Shown here piece after piece: positions 8,274 through 16,145 of a stretch of DNA of 24,784 nucleotides (its first letter is position 1; every line of letters begins with the position of its first letter). The translations under genes and the position numbers were made by a program. The stretch is from a virus. Below the pieces are notes generated by a model. That model worked only from the letters and a program-made list of their open reading frames with translations. It had not been told where the DNA came from and searched no databases. The stretch covers positions 1 through 24,784 of the IMG/VR virus record IMGVR_UViG_3300009509_000102; one strand, written 5' to 3'.

Positions 8274-9095
8274 TTACTCCTCTCTTGCTAACGCACCTTC
8301 AAGATACTTGGAGGCAGCCTGAGCAGGAGTCATCACTGATTTACCCTCGTGTCTCTCTGGCATCATACTGAATGTAACATCTTCAGTAAACAGGTCAACC
8401 CCTGGTTTTCCAGGTTCACGAGTCAGTGCATCTTCCTTCTCTTTCTGCTTTTGCTCCTCGTATCTATCAATAGCCGCCTGGTCCCTTTTCCTTAGCTTCT
8501 CTTCCAAAGCCTTGGCATATTCCATTGGAGTATAACGAGGATTATCCCGATGTTGGGCCTCTATGAAGTCCAGCATATCCTCGTCCATACCAGGATAGGC
8601 AGCGCGGAGATCACGCCGTGTCATGACCGCCAATACAGAGCCTAACCCTCTCTCCAGACTTTGGAGTCTATTCTGGAGTGCTTGCTCTTCACGAAGTTGT
8701 TCTGAGGTCTTCCTCCTTGACGTAGTAACAAGATCGTCATCATCATCACTACTAGAGGCAGCTTGTCTCAGAGCTTCATGAACGATACTACCATCTCTGG
8801 AGTTGAGAACACCTAACTCCTCCAGTTCAGCTAGAGTAGCAAGTCCTCCACGAAGAATATCGGCACCCTTCCTATGATCAGTAATGCCGAGATCGTTCAA
8901 CAACTTCCTCACTTCAGCTACCTCCGTTGTCTTCCGAGTATAGTCATCATGACGCATAAACCCAGACCTCGCTTCTGAGAGCGTGACTGTATTACCGTCA
9001 AAGTCTATCACTGGAAGCTCATCGGGTAACTGATCCAACACCTTACCATCAGCATCTTTGATGTCGACGGTATATTTACCCAACTTAATCGCCAT
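8274..9095 (-). CDS. Capsid scaffolding protein, 273 aa
   Basis: This internal assembly protein guides capsid subunits into a prohead and is usually lost before DNA enters. It starts at an ATG with GGAGGAGG close upstream. The N-terminus carries SEARSGFMRHDDYTRKTTEV (about residues 39-58), a 'G(Y/F)MR..DYTRKT' motif common in phage scaffolds. It is followed by an acidic SSSDDDDDL run, a coiled-coil-like EQLREEQALQNRLQSLERGL helix, a long charged helix (about 195-225) and a short C-terminal segment (MTPAQAASKYLEGAL) of the kind that binds capsid subunits. High charge, low cysteine and placement directly before the capsid gene fit the family. No protease signature is visible. Confidence 0.85.
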   Translation of the reverse strand: MAIKLGKYTVDIKDADGKVLDQLPDELPVIDFDGNTVTLSEARSGFMRHDDYTRKTTEVAEVRKLLNDLGITDHRKGADILRGGLATLAELEELGVLNSRDGSIVHEALRQAASSSDDDDDLVTTSRRKTSEQLREEQALQNRLQSLERGLGSVLAVMTRRDLRAAYPGMDEDMLDFIEAQHRDNPRYTPMEYAKALEEKLRKRDQAAIDRYEEQKQKEKEDALTREPGKPGVDLFTEDVTFSMMPERHEGKSVMTPAQAASKYLEGALAREE

Positions 9096-9109
9096 GAGTC
9101 CTCCTCCAG

Positions 9110-9511
9110 TTATCCCCCTGAGATATCAGTCCTCTTAGTAGTAGGAGAGCGTGAGACACCAATACTACCGTCCGCAGACTCAGTGCTCTGCTCTTTGTCG
9201 GTAGTAACCTTACCACTAATCGGTTGCTCGCTATCATCAGGCTGGGCTGTAGGTTCTGGTTGTTCAGGCGTAATGATAGAAAGATCACCGTATTGCACCC
9301 GAACTCTATGAATATCATCAAGTACATCTGCGGCACTCTTTCTATGTAGCCTTAGCTGATACACCATCTGAGTTCCGGGACCAAGGAAGTCTATTGGTAT
9401 ATCAGGGGCTATACTCTGAAACGCCATCAACTTATCAATGAAGTCACTGTAAGTATCTATCACCTCCCTCCATTTGGAATCTACTCTTTTACTTACCTCT
9501 CGTAAATCCAT
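9110..9511 (-). CDS. 133-aa phage protein of unknown function
   Basis: The gene starts at an ATG shortly after AAAGGAGGGG. That SD is inside the coding sequence of the 57-aa gene upstream, with which it overlaps by 23 nt. The first ~75 residues look helical (SKRVDSKWREVIDTYSDFID, then a KSAADVLDDIHRVRV helix). The rest is a loose tail rich in Q, P, T, S and D, probably disordered. It stands between portal and scaffold, so an assembly or head accessory role is plausible. I do not recognise the family. Confidence 0.8.
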   Translation of the reverse strand: MDLREVSKRVDSKWREVIDTYSDFIDKLMAFQSIAPDIPIDFLGPGTQMVYQLRLHRKSAADVLDDIHRVRVQYGDLSIITPEQPEPTAQPDDSEQPISGKVTTDKEQSTESADGSIGVSRSPTTKRTDISGG

Positions 9512-9662
9512 CCTTCCCCTCCTTTGTAGCGATTATCATAGCAGCTACCATATTCGCCTTTTGCCTAGAACTATGACAAGACTTGGTAGAACCATCTCTA
9601 CGCACCAGGCAGAACCGGCGATCTCTGGGATTGTCTTTGCGGTACTCCACCTTGTACGGCAT
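9489..9662 (-). CDS. Hidden 57-aa basic protein overlapping portal and the 133-aa gene
   Basis: This short gene has an ATG at 9662 preceded by AAGGAGGG at 4 nt, the best SD in this stretch. Its protein begins MPYKVEYRKDNPRDRRF, then CLVRRDGSTKSCHSSRQKA and a helix ANMVAAMIIATKEGK. It resembles the tiny 'MPYKV...(strand)...(strand)...K.KA..(M/A)..A' proteins seen near portal genes in many phages. The 5' 65 nt overlap the portal C-terminus and the 3' 23 nt overlap the next gene, all in different frames. It is basic and has two cysteines. Function is unknown. Confidence 0.7.
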   Translation of the reverse strand: MPYKVEYRKDNPRDRRFCLVRRDGSTKSCHSSRQKANMVAAMIIATKEGKDGFTRGK

Positions 9663-11565
9663 TTGGCCCTCCTTGTAATTGCATCATCTGCATCTGCCGT
9701 TGTTGTAACCTTTCAGTATGCTGTTGATTGTGCTGCATGAAAGCAGTCATTATATTATCTCCACCTGGCTTTCTTAACATAGCCTGCACCTCAGGACGCT
9801 TAATATCCCTATCATGCTCTGCCAAGTGAATCATATCATTATCATAACTATTAATAGGAATAGCCATACCTACACGCATCATAAGATTCTCATTCTGAGC
9901 AACATACTGATCTGCACTAACATCATCGTAGATATCCTCTTCAAGCGCATCATCAAGGAGTCTACGAACTTTGCTAGTAACTTGAGGATCTTGTGGAGGA
10001 CCATAGAGACCAGCTTGGAATCTCTCCATAATAAGAGCCTGCTTAGTCAGCCTGTTCTCAGGAAGATGTCTACCAGTCTCAACATGAACATCAGTGTTAT
10101 TCTTAAGATCAGCACCAACAAAAGATTGAACTCTCACATCATGTCCCTCACCCACTATCTTCAAAGTCCTAGTTGTTGAATACCTCTTCTGAGCAATCAA
10201 TAATACATGACGCCAAACAGCAGCCCACTGATCCTCAAAGTCTTGATATGTCACAGCCTGTGTAGTATCATCCTGCTCTAACAACATAGCTACCATAGAA
10301 GCAGATCGCAAGTCACTACGATTCTGTCCTTGAGTAACTTCGTGCTGAGAAAATAAATCCATCATAGACTGACGGTTAATCTCCATTGCTTGAAAAGTAG
10401 CTTGGGGCAGAGGCGTTATTCTGGCTTGTTGGGGGACAAACCCACGATGAAAGGAGAACTCAACAACCTCACCATGCTCATTATCAATAGCTGTCGGCGA
10501 AAGCATTTGGCCTTTAATTGCCAGCCACTTCCCTTTTGCCATAGTACGCACCCACTCAATAACACTACTACGTACTCGGTTCCAGTCCTTCTGCAAGTCT
10601 ATAGCTTGCTCCATCGTCGCCTGGCCCCAAAGTAATCCAGGTATAACTATATCCCTAAAGTGAGTAACAGGATACTCATATACTGGTTCCTCGGGAGTGC
10701 CATAATTAGGAAACTTTCCCCTATGGCACATAACATTGTTGGCTACTACAAAGTATTCTCCTTTGGGATACTTGTTGGTTGGCTTGATGTATATCTCCTT
10801 CACAATAGCAGATGGAACATGAGCGACTTCCATACCAGATACACTCATATCAAGATCACGCATTAACATCAGTATATTCTGATCTGCAGAAAAACTCTCT
10901 GGAGTAACATCCTTACCGTACTTATCTTTGATCCAATCAATAGTCCGTAACTTGGCTCTAATTCCCCACGGCATATCCTCAACTTCACAAGGGCCAAAGC
11001 TAATAGTTGGAAAATACCAGGAGAATGGACCGTCAACCTCAAGAGCAACTTCCTTCTTATCTTTATCCCAGAAATCTACAACAAAAGCATTACCACAAAT
11101 AGTAACCCAGTTAGCAAGATCTCTGGTAATCTTAGGAGCTTTCAACTTTCTATGAAGATGCTTAATGAGACTTGTACCAAGATTTGCAGCATCTATATCC
11201 TCTCTTGATGTGGTCTCAGGTAGTACCTCTGCCCGAGGACGAAGACGAAGTAACTTAGACTGCTGCTTGAGAACACGAGGGCGAATCTGATTATCAGTAA
11301 GACGTATCCTTCTTGTATCAGAAGTAAGATGTCTATTAAGACCACCATAACTGGTATCCCAATAGACATACTGCTCCCCTTTGTAAAAAGCTCTATTGAT
11401 ATACCAGCGAATTTCAAATATTCTACGAAGCTGTTTAGCAAGAGCAAACTTATTCCTAGAGAAGTCAAGAAGCTCCTTATCTCTAAGGGCAGCCTCCACT
11501 CTCTCAGCCTTAAGTTTCATCAATCGCTGAACAAAATTATTACCTTCCTTGACTGCCGTCGCCAT
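9598..11565 (-). CDS. Portal protein (P22-like), 655 aa
   Basis: The portal forms the ring at one head vertex through which DNA enters and leaves. Visible marks include a long N-terminal helical region, TDNQIRPRVLKQQSKLLRLRP (about residues 89-109), GNAFVVDFWDKDKK, the PVTHFRDIVIPGLLWGQATM segment, and the stem-like IDLQKDWNRVRSSVIEWVR helix. Later come ARITPLPQATFQAMEINRQS, LRSASMVAMLLEQDD and the FEDQWAAVWRHVLLIAQKRY helix. The C-terminus is glutamine-rich (barrel-like tail, MQHNQQHTERLQQRQMQMMQ). The length of ~650 residues fits short-tailed phage portals. The ATG overlaps the previous gene by 26 nt, and its SD is weak, so translational coupling is likely. Confidence 0.93.
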   Translation of the reverse strand: MATAVKEGNNFVQRLMKLKAERVEAALRDKELLDFSRNKFALAKQLRRIFEIRWYINRAFYKGEQYVYWDTSYGGLNRHLTSDTRRIRLTDNQIRPRVLKQQSKLLRLRPRAEVLPETTSREDIDAANLGTSLIKHLHRKLKAPKITRDLANWVTICGNAFVVDFWDKDKKEVALEVDGPFSWYFPTISFGPCEVEDMPWGIRAKLRTIDWIKDKYGKDVTPESFSADQNILMLMRDLDMSVSGMEVAHVPSAIVKEIYIKPTNKYPKGEYFVVANNVMCHRGKFPNYGTPEEPVYEYPVTHFRDIVIPGLLWGQATMEQAIDLQKDWNRVRSSVIEWVRTMAKGKWLAIKGQMLSPTAIDNEHGEVVEFSFHRGFVPQQARITPLPQATFQAMEINRQSMMDLFSQHEVTQGQNRSDLRSASMVAMLLEQDDTTQAVTYQDFEDQWAAVWRHVLLIAQKRYSTTRTLKIVGEGHDVRVQSFVGADLKNNTDVHVETGRHLPENRLTKQALIMERFQAGLYGPPQDPQVTSKVRRLLDDALEEDIYDDVSADQYVAQNENLMMRVGMAIPINSYDNDMIHLAEHDRDIKRPEVQAMLRKPGGDNIMTAFMQHNQQHTERLQQRQMQMMQLQGGPNAVQGGVPQRQSQRSPVLPGA

Positions 11566-11887
11566 AGTAATCCCATACCTTCTTTAATTGAGGTTCCTGT
11601 ATAAGCTGACCAAATTCATCAGTAACACTTACCTCTTTCGTAAGAGTCGTATATGCTGCTGCAGCCTCTGCTCTTGCTCTTATATCAAGCTCAGCAAATT
11701 TTTCATAATCGACAGACATCATCTTGGCATGCGCTCTATCAAGACTCTCTGTAAGCTGAGATATTTGTCTAGCTAATAACTTGATTACCCTTTCGTAATG
11801 CCAAACAATGCCAAGAAGCAAAAGAGTAGCCCAAGCAACAACAACGAACAATGCAATATACACATATTGAATTACCTCCCCATTCAT
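11540..11887 (-). CDS. Single-pass membrane protein with coiled coil, 115 aa
   Basis: I start at the ATG at 11887, 6 nt after GGAG. A TTG 12 nt earlier overlaps the previous gene and has no better SD. Residues ~6-30 form one membrane helix (YIALFVVVAWATLLLLGIVW). It is followed by a coiled-coil-like helix (KLLARQISQLTESLDRAHAK) and an alanine-rich helix. The arrangement of short N-terminus, one membrane span and then coiled coil is also that of inner-membrane spanins, but the place just before the portal is unusual for lysis genes, and no outer-membrane partner is visible. It could instead be a membrane-linked assembly factor or a structural protein. Function is unresolved. Confidence 0.8.
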   Translation of the reverse strand: MNGEVIQYVYIALFVVVAWATLLLLGIVWHYERVIKLLARQISQLTESLDRAHAKMMSVDYEKFAELDIRARAEAAAAYTTLTKEVSVTDEFGQLIQEPQLKKVWDYYGDGSQGR

Positions 11888-11888
11888 A

Positions 11889-12251
11889 CTATACTCCAAT
11901 CATCATAACATTATCAGGTAGTGTGGCATGACCAGAAGTAGCCCAAACCTCACTAGGAGCAGCTCCAGCAGCAGATTGAGTAGCTCCAGTCTTGAGAGTA
12001 ACAATTCTAAGAGTATTAAGCTTCATACTAGCCACAATAGCCACAATCTGTCCAGACAAGACCTCATCACCAACAATCGTTGTCTGCATCCAGATAAGAG
12101 CAAGAGCACCAGGGGCAATCCCAGAATACAGATAAGTAGACTGCATCCTATCATTAGCATTAAGAGTGCTGTCTGGAACTGGAGGAATTGTGAATAACCC
12201 GATAACTCCAGTAACACTCCTACGCTTATTCTCAGTATCAAGATTAGCCAT
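11889..12251 (-). CDS. 120-aa phage structural-region protein
   Basis: The ATG overlaps the stop of the 921-aa gene by one base (TAATG). The protein opens NLDTENKRRSVTGVIGLFTI, then PPVPDSTLNANDRMQSTYLY and SGIAPGALAL. This 'NLDT..KR.S......P...PDg....DR....YLY.GI' pattern occurs in small phage proteins found next to fibre-like genes. The remainder is mostly hydrophobic strand (VLSGQIVAIVASMKLNTLRI), ending in a short loose tail. It is probably a virion protein, perhaps associated with the fibre-like product encoded before it. No function is established. Confidence 0.8.
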   Translation of the reverse strand: MANLDTENKRRSVTGVIGLFTIPPVPDSTLNANDRMQSTYLYSGIAPGALALIWMQTTIVGDEVLSGQIVAIVASMKLNTLRIVTLKTGATQSAAGAAPSEVWATSGHATLPDNVMMIGV

Positions 12252-15016
12252 TAAGCGTGCTCACCCTTGGTAAAAGTAGTACCATCATCACTAACAGCAC
12301 AACTGAACAAGACACCAGTCCCAGCATCATCGTAGACCTTCTGAGTAGCTGATGTCGTTTCAATCTTATTCCTAAATATTGTATACAGATAATCAATCTT
12401 ACTACCTGTTGGAGCAGTAGCAGATGGAGCACCAGCACTTGGCTCTGCTGTAACAGGCTTAATACTAGCACCATCAAGAGTCGATAGAATATCACTAATG
12501 AGACCTGTATTCTGAGTAACAGCACTGTCTAACGGCCCATCAATAGTAGAAAGGATAGATTGTGTATCAGCCAGGATACTAGCCACAACTCCACTAAGAT
12601 CATCAGTTGCAATATTAGATATTGCCTGCGTATCTGTTAGAATTGAACTAGCAACTGCACTAAGGTCAGTAGTAGGAATATTACTAATAGTTGCCGTATC
12701 AGCCAGGATCGTATCAAGATCTCCCTGATTCCTATCCAAGGTTGAAAGAACAGGTCCATCAACTGTTGATAAGACATCACTGATTAAGCCAGTATTCTGG
12801 GTGATAGCAGAGTCAAGTGGACCATCTATCGTAGATAGTATCTTTGATGTATCATCAAGAATACTTCCAACAGCAGCACTCAAGTCCGTTGTTGGAATAT
12901 TACTAATTGTAGCAGTATCTGTCAAGACTGAAGCGACATCAGCTAGAAGTGAGTCAAGATCAGTCTGATTTCTATCAAGAGTAGAGAGCACTGGACCGTC
13001 AACAGTAGAAAGAACATCACTAATAAGTCCAGTATTTTGAGTAACTGCTGAATCAATAGGCCCGTCTAAGGTACTAAGAATATCAGAAACAATAGTCTCA
13101 AGAGCATTCAATCCATAAGTAGCATTATCCAATCTAGAATTAGTACCATATGCAGCTAGGGCACTTAGATCTCCAGTAACACCAAGAGCACTCCTTATCT
13201 GCTTACGCTCTGATTCTGTCCAGTCTGCAGCACCAGCAGTTCCCTGAGCTACTACTATTGATTCAATGTTAGATAGATTACTATCCACCGGCCCATCAAG
13301 AGTGGATAGTACGTCTGAAATTAAAGTTTCAAGAGCATCAAGACCATATACAGCATTATCTAGTCTTGAGATTGCACCATATGCTTCAAGAGCCGATGTG
13401 GCCCCACTGATACCTAATGCCGATCTTATTTGCGCCTTTTCTTTAGCTCCCCAATCACCGCCCCCAGCCCCCTCAAGGTAACTAACTGTAGATTCGATTG
13501 AGGACAACATCGAGGTAATCGGTCCGTCAATAGTGCTAAGAACTTCATCTATAGCAGACTTAACACCATAAGCCTCAAGAGCAGAAGTAGCACCACTGAT
13601 ACCAAGAGCACTTCTAATCTGTGCCTTCTCCTTTGCTCCCCAGTCTCCCCCTCCTGCCCCTTCAAGATAGCTTACAGTTGACTCTATCGAAGAGAGCATA
13701 GAAGTAATAGGCCCGTCTAATGTACTTAAAATGGACTTTGTATCTGATAAGATAGAGCTGATACTATCAGAGTCACCACCAAGAACGGCTACAATAGACT
13801 CAATATTACTCACATCACTAACAACTTGTGCCCAATCATCCTGTATATCTGTTGTATCTGCAAGAATACTTGTTGTCCTATTTTCAAGAGTAGTTCCTGT
13901 ATCAACTAGGATAGATGCTACAGTGCTAAGAATAGACTTAGTGTCAGACAGGATAGACGTAATATTATTTGTATCACCACCCAATACTCCAACAACACTT
14001 TCGATATTACTCACATCAGATACTACTTGCGCCCATTCTGGTTGTATATCAGCTGTATCAGCTAGGATAGATGTAGTCTTAGCTAGAATTGAACTAATAC
14101 TATCTGAATCACCACCTAATACACCAACAATGCTAGTAATATTTGAAAGATTGCTAGCAACTGGCCCATCAATTGTACTATCAATCTTATCAAGAGTGCT
14201 TAAGATAGGTCCATCAAGAGTACTTAGAATAGATTTTGTATCCGCTAAGATTGAACTAATACTATCAGAATCTCCTCCAAGAACAGCTACTATACTCTCA
14301 ACATTGCTAATATCAGATACGACCTGTGCCCAATTATCCTGGATATCCGTGGTATCAGCTAGTATACTCACAGTTCTATTCTCAAGCGTTGTTCCAGTAT
14401 CTCCCAGAATTGAAGTAACCGTACTCAGAATAGACTTAGTATCTGATAAAATTGATGTTATATTATTAGAATCTCCTCCCAATACTGTAACAATAGATTC
14501 TACATTACTAAGATCAGAGACTACCTGCGCCCAATTATCTTGAATATCTGTTGTATCCGCCAAGATACTAACAGTACGATTCTCTAGGGTAGTTCCAGTG
14601 TCAGCTAGTATCGAATTAACAGCATCCAGGATACTAGATTGTCGATTCTCCAAGGTTGTACCAGTATCCACTAAGACACTGGTAGTATCAATCAAAATGC
14701 TTGTAGTATCATTAAGAATGGAGCTTAACTTCGCAGCATAACCATCTTCAGGATAAAAGATAAGCCATTGAGCAGCACATCCAGTACCAGTCATTTGGAG
14801 AGCCACAACACCAGCATTGGTCTCAGTAGCAGCCAGTGTAATAACATACAAACCAGAAGTGACTTCACTTACAGTATTTGAGCAGGTAGATAAGCCTCCT
14901 CCATCCTTGGAATACTTTGCAGTTACAGATATTCCAGTTTCAGGAGTTGCAAAATCTGTCGCATCTACCATAAGCCATGATACTTTTTGACTTGCTACAT
15001 TCTTCTGGATAGACAT
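12251..15016 (-). CDS. 921-aa repeat-rich fibre-like protein
   Basis: The N-terminal ~90 residues form a beta domain (MSIQKNVASQKVSWLMVDAT, GISVTAKYSKDGG, SGLYVITLAATETNAGVVAL) resembling the head domain found on many phage fibre or baseplate-type proteins. Residues ~94-850 are a long repeat array built from SILADT, LSTLDGP, TTLENRT, ADIQ.xWAQVVSD and VLGGDS units. These give a regular spacing of I/L suited to a trimeric fibre or coiled coil. Three copies of a 'W...E..QIRSALGI(S/T)G' motif sit in the middle; it recurs in phage fibre proteins. The C-terminal ~45 residues (KIDYLYTIFRNK, KVYDDAG, VSDDGTTFTKGE) are a small domain also typical of these proteins. It is translationally coupled to the glycosyltransferase (TAATG). 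Confidence 0.85.
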   Translation of the reverse strand: MSIQKNVASQKVSWLMVDATDFATPETGISVTAKYSKDGGGLSTCSNTVSEVTSGLYVITLAATETNAGVVALQMTGTGCAAQWLIFYPEDGYAAKLSSILNDTTSILIDTTSVLVDTGTTLENRQSSILDAVNSILADTGTTLENRTVSILADTTDIQDNWAQVVSDLSNVESIVTVLGGDSNNITSILSDTKSILSTVTSILGDTGTTLENRTVSILADTTDIQDNWAQVVSDISNVESIVAVLGGDSDSISSILADTKSILSTLDGPILSTLDKIDSTIDGPVASNLSNITSIVGVLGGDSDSISSILAKTTSILADTADIQPEWAQVVSDVSNIESVVGVLGGDTNNITSILSDTKSILSTVASILVDTGTTLENRTTSILADTTDIQDDWAQVVSDVSNIESIVAVLGGDSDSISSILSDTKSILSTLDGPITSMLSSIESTVSYLEGAGGGDWGAKEKAQIRSALGISGATSALEAYGVKSAIDEVLSTIDGPITSMLSSIESTVSYLEGAGGGDWGAKEKAQIRSALGISGATSALEAYGAISRLDNAVYGLDALETLISDVLSTLDGPVDSNLSNIESIVVAQGTAGAADWTESERKQIRSALGVTGDLSALAAYGTNSRLDNATYGLNALETIVSDILSTLDGPIDSAVTQNTGLISDVLSTVDGPVLSTLDRNQTDLDSLLADVASVLTDTATISNIPTTDLSAAVGSILDDTSKILSTIDGPLDSAITQNTGLISDVLSTVDGPVLSTLDRNQGDLDTILADTATISNIPTTDLSAVASSILTDTQAISNIATDDLSGVVASILADTQSILSTIDGPLDSAVTQNTGLISDILSTLDGASIKPVTAEPSAGAPSATAPTGSKIDYLYTIFRNKIETTSATQKVYDDAGTGVLFSCAVSDDGTTFTKGEHA
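12467..14737 (-). repeat. Coding tandem-repeat array of the 921-aa protein
   Basis: About 757 codons are made of recurrent amino-acid units: SIL.DT (many), STxDGP (many), DTGTTLENR (four), DIQ.xWAQVVSD (four), VLGGDS/T (four or more), W...E..QIRSALG (three) and QNTGLISDxLST (several). Repeats are clear in protein but weak in DNA, because copies use different codons. The best pair is 13376-13528 and 13565-13717, 51 identical residues. Confidence 0.85.
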
Positions 15017-15936
15017 TAGATGAATCTCCTATATATGTCTATAGCTTCTTTAGCCATTGTCTCCGCACTAAGATTCTTTTCTGCATACTGTCTTTGATGA
15101 TTAGGCCTATCTTCCCAACACTGACTAATCTTCTCTGCCATATCGTCAGGATCATAAGGCTCGCATTTGTAATCAGCATGGGGATTAGTCTTATAAGCTA
15201 CCACAGGCTTATTACAAGCAAGAGCCTCTAAGCTGACACGGCCATAAGATGGAAAGACTGGACTTACTACAATATCAGCCATATTAATAAGTCCACACAT
15301 ATTAGACTGTCTCTTGAAAATACCAGGAGTAAATACAGTAAAGTGATTTGTCTTAATTAAACGCATCCAAAATTCTTGATCTCCCTCAGGACAGCCAAAT
15401 GGATAGAATCTCATGTTAGGAATCTTCCTACTAACCTTATCCAGAGCTACCAAAGCATGAAGAGGATGCCTAAATGTTCTCCAATGTTCACAATAAAGAA
15501 TAGCTGGCTTTCCTGTCAACTTCTTTTCAATCTTCTTAGGCTTAAATCTCTCAAGATCAATGCCTTTAGTAATAGTATAAGTTCTCATGAATGATGACCA
15601 AATTCTTGCCTCATCTGGATTAAAAGCTATAAAGGCGTCCATACGAGGCATGAGATCCATAATAGCTTGAGTACTAATCTTGTGAAGCATACCATAATCT
15701 GGCTCACCATGAAGGAATAACAACTTTGGCTTCTGATCTTTATAATAATATGGATTAATCTGACTATGAACACAGTGAATATCACAATCATCATCTGTGA
15801 AACCATAGAAAGTCTGATTCTCCTTCGGTGTGCGTAGAGCTACAGAATGACCTAACCGCTCCTCATACTTAGCCAACTCCACAGTAGTGTAAAATAATCC
15901 ACTATTCTCCTTTTTCAACCAGTGAAGTATCTTCAT
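15016..15936 (-). CDS. Glycosyltransferase, GT4 / GT-B type, 306 aa
   Basis: This enzyme transfers a sugar from a nucleotide donor to an acceptor; donor and acceptor cannot be read from the sequence. The N-terminus (MKILHWLKKENSGLFYTTVE) has the start of a GT-B Rossmann half with a glycine where donor enzymes bind acceptor. KGIDLERFKP near residue 125 is the classic 'NG(V/I)D...F.P' linker. PSYGRVSLEALACNKPVVAY (about 230-248) matches the GT4 E(x7)E region, with the second Glu (about 239) kept but the first replaced. Length is short for the family (usually ~350-400). Its ATG overlaps the previous stop (ATGA), and its stop overlaps the next start (TAATG). It is thus coupled between two virion-type genes, which suggests modification of virion proteins, or less likely of host surface sugars. 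Confidence 0.88.
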   Translation of the reverse strand: MKILHWLKKENSGLFYTTVELAKYEERLGHSVALRTPKENQTFYGFTDDDCDIHCVHSQINPYYYKDQKPKLLFLHGEPDYGMLHKISTQAIMDLMPRMDAFIAFNPDEARIWSSFMRTYTITKGIDLERFKPKKIEKKLTGKPAILYCEHWRTFRHPLHALVALDKVSRKIPNMRFYPFGCPEGDQEFWMRLIKTNHFTVFTPGIFKRQSNMCGLINMADIVVSPVFPSYGRVSLEALACNKPVVAYKTNPHADYKCEPYDPDDMAEKISQCWEDRPNHQRQYAEKNLSAETMAKEAIDIYRRFI

Positions 15937-16145
15937 GTTACCATCCTAAATGACTCCCCATGTCTCTGTCCTAGATTCCATGGATCTGTATTCTTAGTGG
16001 TCCTTCCTACTGGTGGAGCAGCAAATTCATGTCGAATAATGTCAACTCCATAACTCCAGACATCATCTCCATCAGAAATAGTTGCTCCACTGCTAGTAAT
16101 TAGCTTACAAACACCATAACTCCATACTGGATCGTTTACGGCCAT
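15933..16145 (-). CDS. 70-aa protein with duplicated WSYGV motif
   Basis: The start overlaps the stop of the 592-aa gene by one base (TAATG), and the stop overlaps the glycosyltransferase start (ATGA). The protein contains NDPVWSYGV and DDVWSYGV, 24 residues apart, separated by a polar stretch, then a Pro/Arg/Asn-rich tail (HEFAAPPVGRTTKNTDPW). It is probably a small virion component attached to one of the flanking fibre-like proteins. I do not recognise the family. Confidence 0.75.
   Translation of the reverse strand: MAVNDPVWSYGVCKLITSSGATISDGDDVWSYGVDIIRHEFAAPPVGRTTKNTDPWNLGQRHGESFRMVT

Noticed and set aside
11888-11899. TTG start for the 115-aa membrane protein
   Set aside because: The ATG at 11887 has GGAG at 6 nt; the TTG has no comparable SD and overlaps the previous gene more.
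13731-14543. 270-codon plus-strand open frame
   Set aside because: It is the complement of the repeat array of the 921-aa gene; the repeat composition (Ser, Thr, Asp, Ile, Leu codons) leaves this frame open by chance. It has no SD and reads as a repetitive mirror.
12467-14737. CRISPR array or diversity-generating retroelement target
   Set aside because: The repeats are in-frame protein repeats with varying DNA, not constant repeats with spacers. No reverse transcriptase or template repeat is visible, and variation is synonymous rather than adenine-directed recoding.
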